From Podospora pseudoanserina (taxonomy: Eukaryota > Ascomycota > Sordariomycetes > Sordariales > Podosporaceae), in contig NC_085922.1 in NCBI RefSeq assembly GCF_035222485.1, positions 821,001 through 885,000 on the forward strand: 64,000 bases of DNA. Reading direction: 5' to 3'. Under the pieces are notes generated by a model. That model ran no database searches. It was not told where the DNA came from and saw only the letters and a list, made by a program, of their open reading frames with translations. Made by a program: the position numbers and the translations under genes. Of the stretch, positions 43,196-55,600 are shown in pieces. The number at the start of each line of letters is the position of its first letter. Within the stretch, counting starts at the first letter, position 1.

Positions 43196-43571
43196 GGCGC
43201 CCCAGTGAAATGGTAAGAAAACACACAAACCAACCACAACACCACAAATATACCCTCAACAGGGTCTCTGAATGGACACACCTGCGTGACAGTGGCTCGC
43301 TCGCAGGCCGCACTCTACGTAGGACAAAGAAAAGACTCTATGGGCTCGCAGACCACATAATAAGCACCTGATCGGCCTGATCAGAGGGCCAGAATTGCCT
43401 GCACGCGTGCAAGGCACAAAAATATGAAGAAATAAAAGTCGATGTCCCGTCTAAAATAAAATGTCCGAAGCAGACCGCTTATATACATGACCCCTGAACC
43501 CCCGAATCCTCCGAGAGCCCCACTTCCTTACACAAACCTTCAGGCTTGTGGCCGCACCCCAAACCACCAGA
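43196..43571. mobile_element. unidentified insertion of about 375 bp inside the right transposon copy
   Basis: Normal-GC sequence flanked on both sides by AT-rich transposase sequence. The uninterrupted left copy shows the joined site lacks it, with a few bases of the target also gone. No coding frame. It could be a short non-autonomous element or a solo terminal repeat; the family was not recognised. Confidence 0.4.
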
Positions 43572-43595
43572 TAAAAAGTAAATACCGGTTATTAA

Positions 43596-44446
43596 TCCTC
43601 GACGGCTATAAAAGCCACTACTTGACTAAATTCCAGCGCTATTACTAATAAAATAATATTATTACGCTCTATATACCTCTATATTTTTCACACTACCTCT
43701 AACTACTTAATGTCGGCTACTTTGGGCTATTAAAGCAGGCGTACGGCCGCTAGATTAAGGACTTAATGCGTATATATATTAATTATGTAAATAAGCTCGA
43801 GTTCCTCTATATCTTTAGCGAGGCCTTCTTTGCCTCTATAACGGAGAAGAATATACAGGGTAGCTTTACGGGTGCTGGCCTTATACTATACGATCTAGCG
43901 AAGGTATTTTCTAAGCTAGATATAAAGCTTCGTACGTTAATACCCCTATCTTTAAGGCCGGGCACGGCACTCCCTTGGCTCTCCCAAACACCACACAACC
44001 CTCGAGAAGCTACCTTACAGTCAAAGCTTATTAAAACTCGGATATTAAACCACTAGGGTAGCTCTCCAACATCTATGTTGGCTACTGTGGATCGATTGGC
44101 TAAAGGTACGATGACTATAATGCACGAGGTGGCTCTTCTACGTATGGAGCTCTCGGCACTGCGAAAGGCCAATAAGGCACTTAGTAAGAGACGGAGAGCC
44201 AAAAAAACACGTGTGAGGCTTGGAGGGTCACTTGCCGTACAAGAGGCACAGGATCTACTGGATCAGAAGGCCGTGGGCGAGCAGGTAATCCAGGAAAATC
44301 GACAAAGTGGTGGTGGTATAGGGGGGTCTCGTACGAAGCAGTGCTGTGGTATATGCGGCAAGCCTGGCCATAATGCGCGCACTTGCCAGGAGGCTGAAAA
44401 AGCCTCAGATTCAGCTGCTTCTGATGTAATTATAGTCGGTTCCTAG
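43596..44446 (+). pseudogene. remnant of DDE transposase, C-terminal half
   Basis: One frame carries EFLYIFSEAFFASITEKNIQ, then LRTLIPLSLRPGTALP, HNPREATLQSKLIKTRILNH, TAG, GSSPTSMLATVDRLAKGTMT, a coiled Arg/Lys-rich region (ALSKRRRAKKTRVRLGGSLA) and the CCHC knuckle, ending at TAG 44444-44446. The internal TAG after RILNH and the one after AYGR both fit CAG with a C-to-T change. The last 123 codons from 44075 are open. Confidence 0.75.
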
Positions 44447-44537
44447 TGTTGTGGTCTAGCAATTGAGGATAGCTGTTGTAGGGTGGTGGAGAGTGTACGA
44501 CTCGCTTATATGCGCGACTCGCTTATAATATACGTTA

Positions 44538-45428
44538 CCGTTGGGTGAACAATAAACAAAGGTGGCACAAGCGGCATCGGAATCCTCAAACACTCTGAGG
44601 GACCCAATCTCGGACCATCCTATTTGCAGAGGCCGCCACGAGCTTTGTGCAACATGACCACAACCTGCTTTTGTTTCTATTGTTACGGCATCTCACGAGA
44701 ACACACCATAGCAGGGAGTGTGGTCAAATTTCTGCAACGTGGTGAGGACTGGGTGAACCGTCAAGGTTGCAGTTGATATCCTCTATTCGGTACCTTCCCA
44801 TAATCACGGATGATGCCACTTATACCCGAAACAAAACATGGCCCAGTCGTGGGTGGTGCAAATAGATGCATGCACCTGTGCCATGATCATGACAGCCGTT
44901 GGCTGCCAAGGTCTAGACCTCCATCGATCTGCCATCCCAGCTTTGCTTGGCTCGATGCTCCGAACAGGTGCAGCCAGTTCAGCTACCCCTGTCGCCTGAG
45001 CTGTTAGCCTTTTTAACACTTGATGCCGCATCTGATAGCAGCGATGAGATAGCACCCCAACTACCCCGCACACCACTTTACGTCATGGCAACAGGGATCT
45101 GTGCTGCTGTGCTGCTGTGGACGTCAACACACGCTGAAACTCAATTCCTTGTTGGCCCATTGCGCCGGTCACCTTTCACGATTGCCAAGGCACTGATCGG
45201 GGTGCACTAGCTATTTTTTTCTTGTTTGGCGTCTTGGAGTCCCTATCTTTGCCGGCGCTGCTTTTGTTTTTGAGACATTTCTCTTTTTCTTTCTCTCTAT
45301 CCTCTCATTCCTCGGTGGGACGCGTTTCTCTGGGTCTTGGGTTGAGATCTTTCGCCAGAGTAGCAGTAGTGGGACATCAAGGTTCACGATACCAACAAAC
45401 GTTTCCCAGACAACCACCACTTCACACC
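44538..45428. other. intergenic stretch
   Basis: Sequence of normal base composition between the transposon end and the ion-channel gene; CT-rich leader at 45280-45425. No gene recognised. Confidence 0.5.
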
Positions 45429-47553
45429 ATGGGAGGCCTAAGCTGGAGAAAACTTCTCGGTTGGGATCGCCATCCTAGTGACGGCCATCGTCACGATTAT
45501 GACAGCTGGTGGCATGATTCTCGTCGGCGTCGTAGGTCTTTTCCATTCTCTCTCCAATTGCCGAATTGCTGTTAACGTGCCAAGAAGTGCTCCCCCACTA
45601 CCACGATGAATCTCTCGAGTCTGCCATTCCTCCACAAGCCGTCACCGAAGTAGCCCTCCGATTGCGCCACCTGATCGAGCAGTGTGTTCCTTGCGAGTTG
45701 AACCCCGATTTGGTCACCCGCCCTCACAGTAAGGTCATCACCACCAAGGTGATCAAAGCAGCCAAGGAGGCCGGTGGGAAGGAGCACGGCGCCTGTGTGG
45801 TGTTTTGTCTGCTGGTGAACAAGCGCTGGTGGAAGCACCAGAGTCTGGTTGAGCTATGGGATGCCGATTTGCATAACCTCAGGGCGGTAGCTTGTGAGGT
45901 TATCGCCAAGCAGATGTAAGTCGTATTTCTGTGTCTTGAGAGCTCCGGCAACAAGCTGACACACCACAGTATCGAGACGGAGAATGATCCTACTTACCTC
46001 ATGCACTCGGTCCTCCTCAAGCGGTACTCTATCATCATTGATGGCAAGCCCACACCACCAGCCAATGTCGTTGAGCGAGCTGTTGATCTCCACGCCCTTA
46101 GAGTGATTGGTTCATCCGGCTACCAAAAATGCATCAACTTCCTCTGGAAGGGCTGGCTAGTCCAGGATGAGGACGACCCGTCCACCTTTGTGGACTACAA
46201 GGACAAGGACAACACGTCGTACTGCGCCCACCTCGACCCCGACCGCATGCGAGCACCCATGTACCAGAACGTGACGCAGATGCTCTTCTCCTTCTTCTAC
46301 CTCATACTCTACACCCTTGCGATGAACTCAGTAAATGCCCGAGGAGAGATTGACCTCATCGAGGGGCTGCTGTATGTCTTCACCATTGGCTACATCTGCG
46401 ACGAACTGTCCAAGCTCTGGAAAGCTGGGCATCAGATCCTGAGCTTTTGGCACGCATTCAACTCGGTCCTGTACGCGCTGGTGACCACCAGCTTGGCCAT
46501 GAGGTTCATTGCGCTCAGTGCTGGGGTTGATGATCCGATCAGACATCAATACACGACGCTGAGCTACAACTTTTTGGCTGTCAGCGCGCCGTTGTTTTGG
46601 GGCCGGCTGCTGCTCTACCTTGACAGTTTCAGGTTCTTCGGCGCCATGTTGGTGGTGCTCAAGGTGATGATGAAGGAGTCGATGATCTTCTTTGCGCTGC
46701 TTATTGTGATCTTTATTGGCTTCCTCCAGGCTTTCATCGGCCTGGACTTTGCTGAGGATCAAGCGGCCGAGGACTTTTACTTTATCATTCAGGCGATGGC
46801 GAACGCGCTGATGCAGAGCCCGGATTTCAGTGGGTTTGATAAGTTCAGTCATCCGTTTGGACTAATTTTGTATTACTGCTTTACTTTTGTTGTCATGGTA
46901 TGTTTTCCGGAGACTTGAGGGAGATTGACAGAGAGCTAACGAAGAGATAGGTTGTCCTCCTCAACATCCTGATCGCGCTTTACAACTCGGCCTACGAGGA
47001 CATCTACGACAACGCCAACGACGAGTATCTCGCCATGTTTGCGCAAAAGACGATGACTTTTGTTCGTGCTCCCGACGAGAATGTGTTCATACCGCCCTTG
47101 AACCTGATTGAGATTTTCTGCTTGGCCATCCCGTTCGAGTGGTGGATGAGCAAGAAGACGTATGAACACCTCAACGATATCGTCATGGCTGCGCTCTACT
47201 CGCCTCTGCTGCTTGTGTCGGCCTATTTTGAAATGAGGACTGCCCAGGAGATCAGAGGGAACAGGGCCCGGGGCGAGGAGGATGATGATACCATTGAGGA
47301 GTGGGAGCAAATGTCTGACCACTTTGACTTTGAGGGTGACGGGTGGTCCAAGACTGTGGCCAGCGCAAAGAGTAATCTGGAGGAGGATGCCGATGTGGTC
47401 GAGATTAAGAAGCTGAAGCAGGAGGTGGAGGAGCTGAAGAAGATGATCGAGGGGTTGACCAAGTTTATTGCTGGTGAGAAGGGACTTGGAAATGGCGATA
47501 CCGAAGAGCTAAAGGGGGTTGACGAGGAGGGAGAGTCTAGTGGTGGTGCTTAG
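45429..47553 (+). CDS. yvc1: TRP-type vacuolar cation channel (Yvc1-like)
   Basis: Exons 45429-45531, 45585-45915, 45970-46897 and 46951-47553 give 654 residues, close to the yeast Yvc1 length. The cytosolic N-terminus contains RLRHLIEQCVPCELNPDL, then KVIKAAKEAGG. The membrane region runs from NVTQMLFSFFYLILYTLAM through six hydrophobic segments, with a pore-side block DFYFIIQAMANALMQSPDFS and the last helix FTFVVM/VVLLNILIALYNSAYED split by an intron in phase 0. The C-terminus is acidic, then coiled coil (EIKKLKQEVEELKKMIEGL). Yeast Yvc1 releases Ca2+ from the vacuole on osmotic stretch. The acceptor of intron 1 (AAG at 45584) could shift by one codon. Confidence 0.9.
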
Positions 47554-48514
47554 GGTTTGGTGCCTGTGGTATTTCCTATGGTTGTATGGTTGTTTGCATT
47601 GCTAGCGGGCGTTTTTTGGCTTTGGCGAGTACCGCGGGTGGAAGACCTAATTGCATCTGTGTTGACTAGTGTGTCTTTTCAGAATTTACAGACGACGTGG
47701 TAATATCGCGCTGCCCTAGGGTTGAGTAGAGGCCTTGATGAGACTCTGGAAGAGTCACCTTATCAATCAGCACATGTCTTCCACGAGTCATTCCCCTTGC
47801 CATGTCTACTTGACCGGGACCGTAGGTAACTTTCCGATTTTACCCCTTCTAGCTCTCACTTTTCTTAGGTCATGTCAAGGACATGACGACTTCATGGCCC
47901 AGACGCGTAGAGTACCTTTTGGCGTCTGGTTTTCATGACCGAAGCTACCATCTCCGGAGAAGATCAGCAGATGCACGGCAGCAGCCCATAACTACCATGT
48001 GGTTCCAGCATAAATACCGTTCAACCTTCCCGCTCGTCTACCTACGCAACATTTGTCAACGCGGGAAAAAGGAAGACCACTCCCCGCTCGCCCGCCCAGT
48101 TGCCGACATTCGGGAACAGCCACTTCATGTTCCCCAGATTTCTCTTCCGTTCTGGGACAAGCTCCATGTCACCTCTGCCGGGAGTGCTACCCCCATGCCC
48201 AATCTGTCAACTAGGACTTCATTTAGGCAAACAGGCTAAACACCCACCATGGCGCTCAACTGGCCAGCGATATTGGCACAAGGCACTGACGGAATGGGAG
48301 CACGAGATTCCAGGCTGTCAACTTGGCCAAACCTGTTCACGTCTTGGCCATTTATAGCACTTGAAGTCGGTATTTGTAGCCTCCGAGGGGATGTTTACGG
48401 GGTGGTGGGACATCACCAGCACGAAAGCATATAAGTCTGTCAACACCACTCCTACCCCTAGACTTCCCTGCCATTCAACAATCCCCAAACTCACCACCCG
48501 GAACCACCACCACA
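47554..48514. other. intergenic stretch
   Basis: 3' flank of the channel gene and promoter of the AA9 gene, with a TATA-like ATATAAG at 48429-48435. No other gene seen. Confidence 0.55.
48429..48435 (+). promoter_or_regulatory. TATA box of the AA9 gene
   Basis: ATATAAG 86 bases before the ATG at 48515. Confidence 0.5.
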
Positions 48515-49346
48515 ATGAAGCCAACAGCTCTCCTCCTCCTCGCCGCCACAGGCGCAGAAGCTCACTGTAACTAACCCACCCCCCTTTCCCCCTTATTTTG
48601 TTTCTCCCACCCCCAAGACTAACCCTCCGGCCCAGACCGCTTCTCCAAACTAATCGTCGACGGCGTCCCGGAAACAAAAGAATGGGGCTTCGTCCGCCAA
48701 TCCAAAAACTACCAGTCCAACGCCGGCGTCACAGATGTAAACAGCAACGACATGCGCTGCTACCAAATGCGCACCGGCACCGCCACCGCGACCGTCACAG
48801 CCGGCACCCGCCTCGGCTTTGTCGCCATGTCAGCCGTCACCCATTTTGGCCCCGTGTCCTTCTACATGGCTCGCGTGCCCGACAATGCAAACATCAACAC
48901 GTGGGAGCCGGCGGGGAATGTGTGGTTCAAAGTGGGGGAAATCAGTGCCCAAGCTGGGCCGAACGGGCAGCTGGGGAGTTCGGAGCAGAATTGGCCTGCT
49001 TATAGTACGTTTTTCTTGCGGATCAAAAGTGTGAGAGGGGTATGCTGACAAAATTGATGGGGTAGACCAGAAAGAAGTGTACTTTAATGTGCCCAAAGAG
49101 GTGCCAAACGGAAAGTATCTTGTTCGTGTGGAGAGTATTGCTCTACACCAGGCTCAGTCGGCGGGTGGTGCCCAGCTTTACATCAACTGCGCTCAGGTTG
49201 AGGTTGTGGGCGGGGGGAGTGGGCGGCCGGGCCCGCTGGTTTCTTTCCCGGGGGCGTACGGTAGGAATGATCCCGGGTTGGTGTGGTCGTATTATCCTGT
49301 TCGGACGAGCTACAAAGCTCCGGGGCCGGCGGTTTGGCAGGGTTGA
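48515..49346 (+). CDS. AA9 lytic polysaccharide monooxygenase
   Basis: Exons 48515-48566, 48636-49004 and 49066-49346 give 233 residues. Signal peptide MKPTALLLLAATGAEA is followed directly by His17, which becomes the N-terminal copper-binding His after cleavage. The second copper His is His87 (SAVTHFGPVSFYMA) and the axial Tyr is Tyr179 in GAQLYINCAQ. His168 and Gln177 fit the second-sphere pair. Cys59 and Cys182 are the expected disulfide. The enzyme oxidatively cleaves cellulose or related beta-glucans outside the cell. There is no C-terminal CBM1. Exon 1 codes for just the signal peptide and the catalytic His. Confidence 0.93.
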
Positions 49347-50067
49347 GAGGGAAAGAGGGGTGTTGTACGATGGAGGAGGGTTGTTCACAGCTATTGCAGA
49401 CGTGTGTCGCTTGTTACAACAAAGCTGATGACTGAGATGTTATATCGTCTTCTGTTCTGGACATCGATTGCCGAAGTTATTGTCGTCCGCAATCCCTACA
49501 CCACCTACCTTGTTGAACAGATAGAATGGCGTAGTTGACGGACCCCAAGTCTGCAGCTCGACGGCCAGTGCAAGTGTGCCCATTCGTCCTGGCTGTCTCG
49601 GGAGCGTAGCCATTTCCGTCTGCGCGCTCCGCAACGCCTTCGGCATTGTGTCCGACCAAGAGCCCAATAGAATTCGTTCCACCCAAGGCAGTGTCGGGGC
49701 AGTTCATGCCGACGGAGAATTTAGCATTGTCTCCGGTGCTGAACACGACGCCTGGAGCGCTACCATAAAGGCCAACTGGGTAGTCAAAGAATCTTGTCTA
49801 TGGAGAGAAGGTCAGTATTTGTGAGCCATGTGCCGCAAGAGACCGACGAACCTTTCGATAGGTGCAAATGCCACATGGGTAGCCAGAGGGCTTCGTTGAG
49901 CTCTTGTCGGCGGCTGGGATCTTGCGCGCCACTTGGAATCGTTTCGCCGTTGATGCGATGATCCTCGACCATGTTGATTTCGGTGTTCGGTCCGTTGAGG
50001 ACGAAGAGTTGGTTGACCGCACTGCATGTGTATGATCAGCATTGTGAGACCAAGACATCGTAGGATA

Positions 50068-50406
50068 CGTGACTTACTCTTTCACATGTCAATTTTTAAG
50101 CACAAATTTAGAGCCTTCTCTGAACGAAAAGATCATGCCCTCATGCCAAATTCGATGTCCCCAAACTACATGTATGGTGGCTACTCGTACACCCAGGATA
50201 CGTCACCCTCCCAGCCATCTGCATCAACACCAACATCAAAATGATGCCCAGCAAAACCCGAACCTCCCAACGTATAGTATTCCTCTCATTAGTATGCAGC
50301 CAACCATTTCCACAAATTGAGTTATCAGCCTCCCCCTGTGAGATCACCATATGTTCAAGTTGAAAGGCCGGCCAAGCGGGAAGGGCGGAAACGCCTAACC
50401 ACGTAA
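50068..50406 (+). pseudogene. decayed coding remnant with in-frame nonsense codons
   Basis: One frame reads MPNSMSPNYMYGGYSYTQDT, continues SPSQPSASTPTSK, then TGA, CPAKPEPPNV, TAG, YSSH, TAG, YAANHFHKLSYQPPPVRSPY and a basic VERPAKREGRKRLTT. All three stops fit CGA or CAG with C-to-T. The P/Q/Y-rich then basic composition resembles part of a transcription factor, but no family is identified. Confidence 0.35.
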
Positions 50407-50720
50407 GCAAAACCCTCACAGTTCCGCGCCACTCGAATCACCGAGTTCAACCAGAGTAATTGGACCTCTGCCGCTGTAAACAGACACCCAAGGGTACCGC
50501 CCTTCCCCAAAGTAGGGGACGTTTGGAATGGCGGTCGCTTTTGCCAGGGTTCAATCGGTTTGGAACTGTAGAGGATGAAGCAAACAAGACTCCTGCAGTC
50601 CGGTGAGGAAAGATTTACAATGGATCTCCAACCGCCATCGTGATAAATGGCAGCTGCCGCAGTAGAATCGCTCGAAAATTCTTCCCGTTTTTGCGTCGAC
50701 GTGATATACGACACAGGCAG
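50360..50720 (-). repeat. diverged duplicated segment, copy 1
   Basis: Aligns in the same orientation with 61262-61585. The best block is around 50563-50588, where 26 bases match with one difference. On the minus strand both copies end a frame in PLQFQTD or PLQFQAD and stop, and share KTGR and SRW further up, which suggests the 3' end of a duplicated gene rather than a simple repeat. Confidence 0.55.
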
Positions 50721-52694
50721 CATGTCGAAGAAAAGAAAGAAAATGAGTGCGCTGCGACACCAGAGGTGTGGGCTTACTTGAATGATGGGTCCGCCAACGG
50801 GAGTCATGAGATCCGAAATGGCGAAATCGCCAGCGGGATCGGGGGATGGAGTTTTCTGGGCCATCGCCCTCTTCTTGTTTTGGCGGCAGCAGGGAGCGGA
50901 ATCAACGGTTCGTAGTGCGGCAAATCGTCGACAAGCGGAGAATATATCCCCGCCATGGGGTTCTGTTTGAAATCTTCTGTGCAAAAAGGCGGAGAATGTC
51001 AGTTCAAGACTGGAATGAGTCGTCGCGATAGGCAAGTAGCGATGTAACATACCTTTGGTCGACTTGCCAGGGTGGATTTGTCCCATGAGTGCTTGTGAAT
51101 CGGACCTCTTCCCATTGTATTCGATTGAATTAGTGCAAAGGCGATCAGCAAGAGAAGAACAGAAAAAGTCGTGATAAATATCAATTGAAGCGGATACTGG
51201 CATACCAGGGGAGTTGAAACCACTTGAGGCTGTGGTGGTGCTGGGTGGGAGCGGGAGGAAGAGAGATTGCAAGGTGGAAGAGGTTGGAGAGAGAAGAGAA
51301 AAGAGAGAGAGGGCAGCAGCGGAAGCGACTTGATTTGTACCTGAAATTTTGTGGGGCTGGCAGAATTCTTTAGTGAGTGGTAATATAGAAATCAGCCGCG
51401 ACTCGAGTCAGGACAAAACAAGAAAGGGGAAAGTGAAGGCCATGAATAATGGATGGAAACAACACTTATATATGCGTGTTTAAGTGGTACCTGAAAATAC
51501 TATACCATGGAGAGTGAGTTGACTTGGTCGTCGTGGTGACATCCTCTTCTGCGCATGGCACTCATCAAAAACTCAGGGATATGTTAGATGGATGGATACG
51601 CTGAGTTGAAACAACATTAAGTCAAACAAAGTCGAATCTTGTCATCGATATCGGGTCCAAAATGATGCTGTGGTGTCAGTAGCATATGGCAGCAGTCAAT
51701 AACCTACAAGTACCATTCAGGATGTTGATTTAGTTGGGTGGCGACTGTGATGATTTAAGGAATTTACTTGCTTATGGTATTCGTCCACGGGTAAGAGTCT
51801 CAAGTGACAATGGCTCTGTACCAGGTTGACTAAGGTGTGTTTATGGTATACAGGTATATAAGTCCCTGTTCCGCAATATGGTCATAGTAACTCTGATTGG
51901 GTCCCGGCAATGCTCTGTTGGCGTCATAAAACAGTCGCTGGTAACTTTGGATACCTTAATTGGGACAACCTTTTACACTAGGGGCTACCCCCTGGGCTAT
52001 TGGATAGCTTTTGTTATACCTTGGTGTGTTTATTTCCACACGGCCATGATGTCCAGGGTGGCTAATGAGATGGGACGGTGGGATGGGCCAAGATAACCTC
52101 ATTTTTCTGTGGGATAGGTCATTATGGTATGTCGAGCTTCGGTGGGTACCAAGCTTGAATGAAGTATGATCTGAATAATAACACATGAAACTGCTGGTGA
52201 CACCCCCGTGGCGCCAGTCAACCGTCATGTCGTAAGGTAATATGTCCATAACACACTCTTTCATAGTTGCAATACGTCTGGCATATTCAGCAATGCTGCC
52301 GTTCGGATCAATGTTGAAGTCGGATGTCGTTAAGATGGCGGCTGTTCTTCGGCACATTCCCCACGTCAACTGTTTGGCCCCCACGTGGCGGCAGCTGACG
52401 AAGAGCTGGCGGGGGGCCTGGGGTGGCGTCCCAGGAAAAAGGGACGCTAAGCCTAATTGGAGGCAAAAGCACACCTAATTCCATTGCATCCTATGGCCTT
52501 CGGCGCTGCGCTGTTCACGTCTCCGTCTTGCCGCCAAATTTCCCACGGCTCCGTCATCTCTCGAGCCACCGCAACGCGACGACCACCGAATAGAGAACGA
52601 CCCGCCACGGCGGCCATCATCAATGTGGACACCATAGACGGATAATCTCTTCTCACTCTCTCTTTTCCCTTCTTCTCTGTAACATCGGCCAGCC

Positions 52695-55600
52695 ATGGCG
52701 CCGCTCGTCGATAACTCGCAGATTCAGTCCGCTGAACTGCTGCGCCCGCTGCCTCTGGCCCAGCATGCCTACATTTGGCCGTTTGCCATAATATGGCCCG
52801 TTTTTCTACGATACTATCTCAGCGAGGAACTCTACAACAAACACATCGGGGCGCAGGAATGGACGTTTGTCTGGGTTGGCTCTATCATCACTGTCCAGGC
52901 GCTGACCTGGCTCTGCACACACTGGAGCGTTAACCTTGATGCCACGTTCACCGCCCGGAAGGTCCGCACCATCGAGGATGCGAAACTGATCAAGGTTGTC
53001 CCAATTGCGAATGCCGGCTCTGCTGAGATTTGCAAGCTTGTTCGTGACAAGGTGAGCCCTCGCAAACCCCCGACATTCTGGCTTCTCGGAAAGCAAAGAA
53101 CAAGTACAGGGTCTAATCTTGAAAAATGTCCAGGTCGGAGGCAAGCCCAACCTCTCGTTCCTTTTCCAAAAGCGCCGTTTTCTCTACAATCCCGAGACCA
53201 AGAAGTTCGGTACCCTTGCCTACGACATCGATGCTAGCCCTGCCCCAAAGCTTGAGAAGTTCCAGAAATCCAGGGGTATCACCAGCGCCTCCGAGTTGGA
53301 GCGCCTCGAGCAGCACTATGGCACCAACACTTTCGACATCCCAGTCCCAACTTTCACCGAGCTCTTCAAGGAACACGCGGTCGCCCCGTTCTTTGTGTTC
53401 CAGCTGTTTTGCGTGGGTCTCTGGTTGTTAGATGAATACTGGTACTACTCGCTCTTCACCCTGTTCATGCTCGTCATGTTCGAAAGCACCGTGGTCTGGC
53501 AGCGTCAGCGCACCCTTGTTGAATTCCGAGGAATGAGCATCAAGCCTTACAACATCTACGTCTATCGCCTCGGCAAGTGGACTGAAATCCAGAGCGACAA
53601 GCTTCTGCCTGGCGATTTGGTCTCAGTCTCGCGCACCAAGGAGGATAGCGGTGTTGCCTGCGATATGATCTTGGTCGAGGGTACTGCGATTGTGAATGAG
53701 GCCATGCTCTCCGGTGAGAGTACTCCTCTTCTCAAGGATTCAATTCAACTTCGTCCCGGCGAGGCTGAAATCGATATCGAGGGTCTCGACAAGAACTCCT
53801 TCCTCTGGGGAGGCACCAAGGTCTTGCAGATTACCCATGGCAACACTGAAGAGGAGAGGCCTAAGCTTGCTTCAGGCGTTCCCGCGCCTCCTGACAACGG
53901 AGCCATGGCTATTGTCACCAAGACTGGTTTCGAGACTTCCCAGGGAAGCTTGGTTCGTACCATGATCTACTCTACTGAACGCGTCTCGGCCAACAACGCC
54001 GAGGCTCTGTTCTTCATCTTGTTCTTGCTTATCTTTGCTCTTGCTGCCTCTTGGTATGTCTGGGACGAGGGTGTCAAGAAGGACCGCAAGAGATCTAAGC
54101 TTCTGTTGGACTGCATTCTCATCACCACAAGCGTCGTGCCCCCTGAGCTTCCTATGGAACTCAGCTTGGCCGTCAACACCAGTTTGGCTGCTCTTGCCAA
54201 GTTCGCTATCTTCTGCACTGAACCCTTCAGAATTCCCTTCGCTGGCCGCATCGATGTGGCATGCTTCGACAAGACTGGCACTCTCACGGGAGAAGACCTC
54301 GTGGTTGAGGGTATCGCTGGTCTTGGCCTGGGCCACTCTGGCACTGACACCCCTAGGGAGACCGATGGCGCCCATAGCCATATGACCAAGGTCCACGATG
54401 CTGGCCTCGAGACCACCCTCGTCCTTGCCACTGCGCATGCTCTTGTCAAGCTTGACGAAGGGGAGGTTGTTGGAGACCCGATGGAAAAGGCTACACTCAA
54501 CGCTCTTGGTTGGTCCTTGGGCAAGAATGATACCTTGACTAGCAAACCTACCACTGTTGCGATTACCGGCATTGCTGGCACCGTTCAGATCAAGCGCCGT
54601 TTCCAGTTTTCTTCTGCTTTGAAGCGCCAGAGCGCTGTCGCCACCATCCATGCCACTGAGAACAAGGCCGACCAAAGACTGAAGGGTACTTTTGTCGCCG
54701 TCAAGGGCGCCCCCGAGACGATCATGAAGATGCTGGTCACTGTGCCCAAGGACTACGAGGAAACGTACAAGTACTTCACTCGCCGTGGCTCCCGTGTCTT
54801 GGCGTTGGCTTACAAGCACTTATCTGTGGATAACGAGCTTGGTATGAGCAGGATCAACGACTTGAAGCGTGAGAAGGTGGAATCGGAACTTACTTTTGCT
54901 GGTTTCTTGGTTCTTCAGTGCCCTCTCAAGGATGATGCCAAGGAGGCGGTTCGCATGCTCAACGAGAGCAGCCACCGTGTCGTCATGATTACCGGAGATA
55001 ACCCGCTTACTGCTGTTCACGTCGCCAAGGAGGTGGAAATCGTCGACCGGGATGTTCTCATCTTGGATTCCCCTGAGCACAGCGTGCATGGTGAGGAGAA
55101 GCTCGTCTGGCGCAGCGTCGACGACAAGGTTCAAATTGAGGTTGACCCCACCAAGCCTATCGACCCTCAGATTATCAAGACGAAGGATCTCTGTGTTACC
55201 GGTTATGCTCTGAACAAGTTCAAAGATCAAGTTGGCTGGAAGACTCTGTTGCGCCACACGTGGGTGTACGCCCGTGTTTCGCCCAAGCAAAAGGAGGATA
55301 TTCTCTTGGGTCTCAAGGATATGGGCTACTACACTCTGATGGCTGGCGATGGTACCAACGATGTCGGTGCGCTCAAACAAGCCCACATTGGTGTTGCTCT
55401 TCTCAACGGCACTCAACAGGATCTGACACGCATTGCCGAACACGCACGCGACCAACGGATGAAGGGCATGTACCAGAAGCAGGTCGACCTGATGAAGAGA
55501 TGGAACCAGCCTGCGCCCCCCGTTCCTGCCATGATCGCTCACTTGTACCCCCCTGGACCCAGCAACCCCCACTACGAGAAGGCCATGGAGCGCGAGGCTG

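Larger units (their letters stand above)
42871..44537 (+). mobile_element. pogo/Fot1-like DNA transposon, 5'-truncated copy interrupted by an insertion
   Basis: Homology to the left copy starts near 42880, is interrupted at 43196-43571 by unrelated sequence, resumes at 43572 and ends in the terminal repeat 44497-44537, which matches the one at 42830-42870 almost base for base and ends in TA. The transposase remains include a DDE block (LLILDGYKSH), NIITLYIP, VGYFGLLKQAYGR, EKNIQGSFTGAGL and a C-terminal zinc knuckle CGICGKPGHNARTC. The part before about 43960 is heavily RIP-mutated; the last 500 bases are not. Inactive. Confidence 0.82.
49347..52694. other. 3.3-kb gene-poor stretch
   Basis: Holds a decayed coding remnant (50068-50406) and a segment duplicated at 61.3 kb (50360-50720). 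On the minus strand a short ATG frame (MGRGPIHKHSWDKS, near 51114) followed by GTATGT suggests a small spliced gene, but I could not assemble a convincing product. The rest shows nothing recognisable; the last 200 bases are the promoter of the P5A ATPase gene. Confidence 0.45.

Noticed and set aside
53872-54819. 315-residue minus-strand open frame
   Set aside because: Also antisense to spf1, with no motif of its own.
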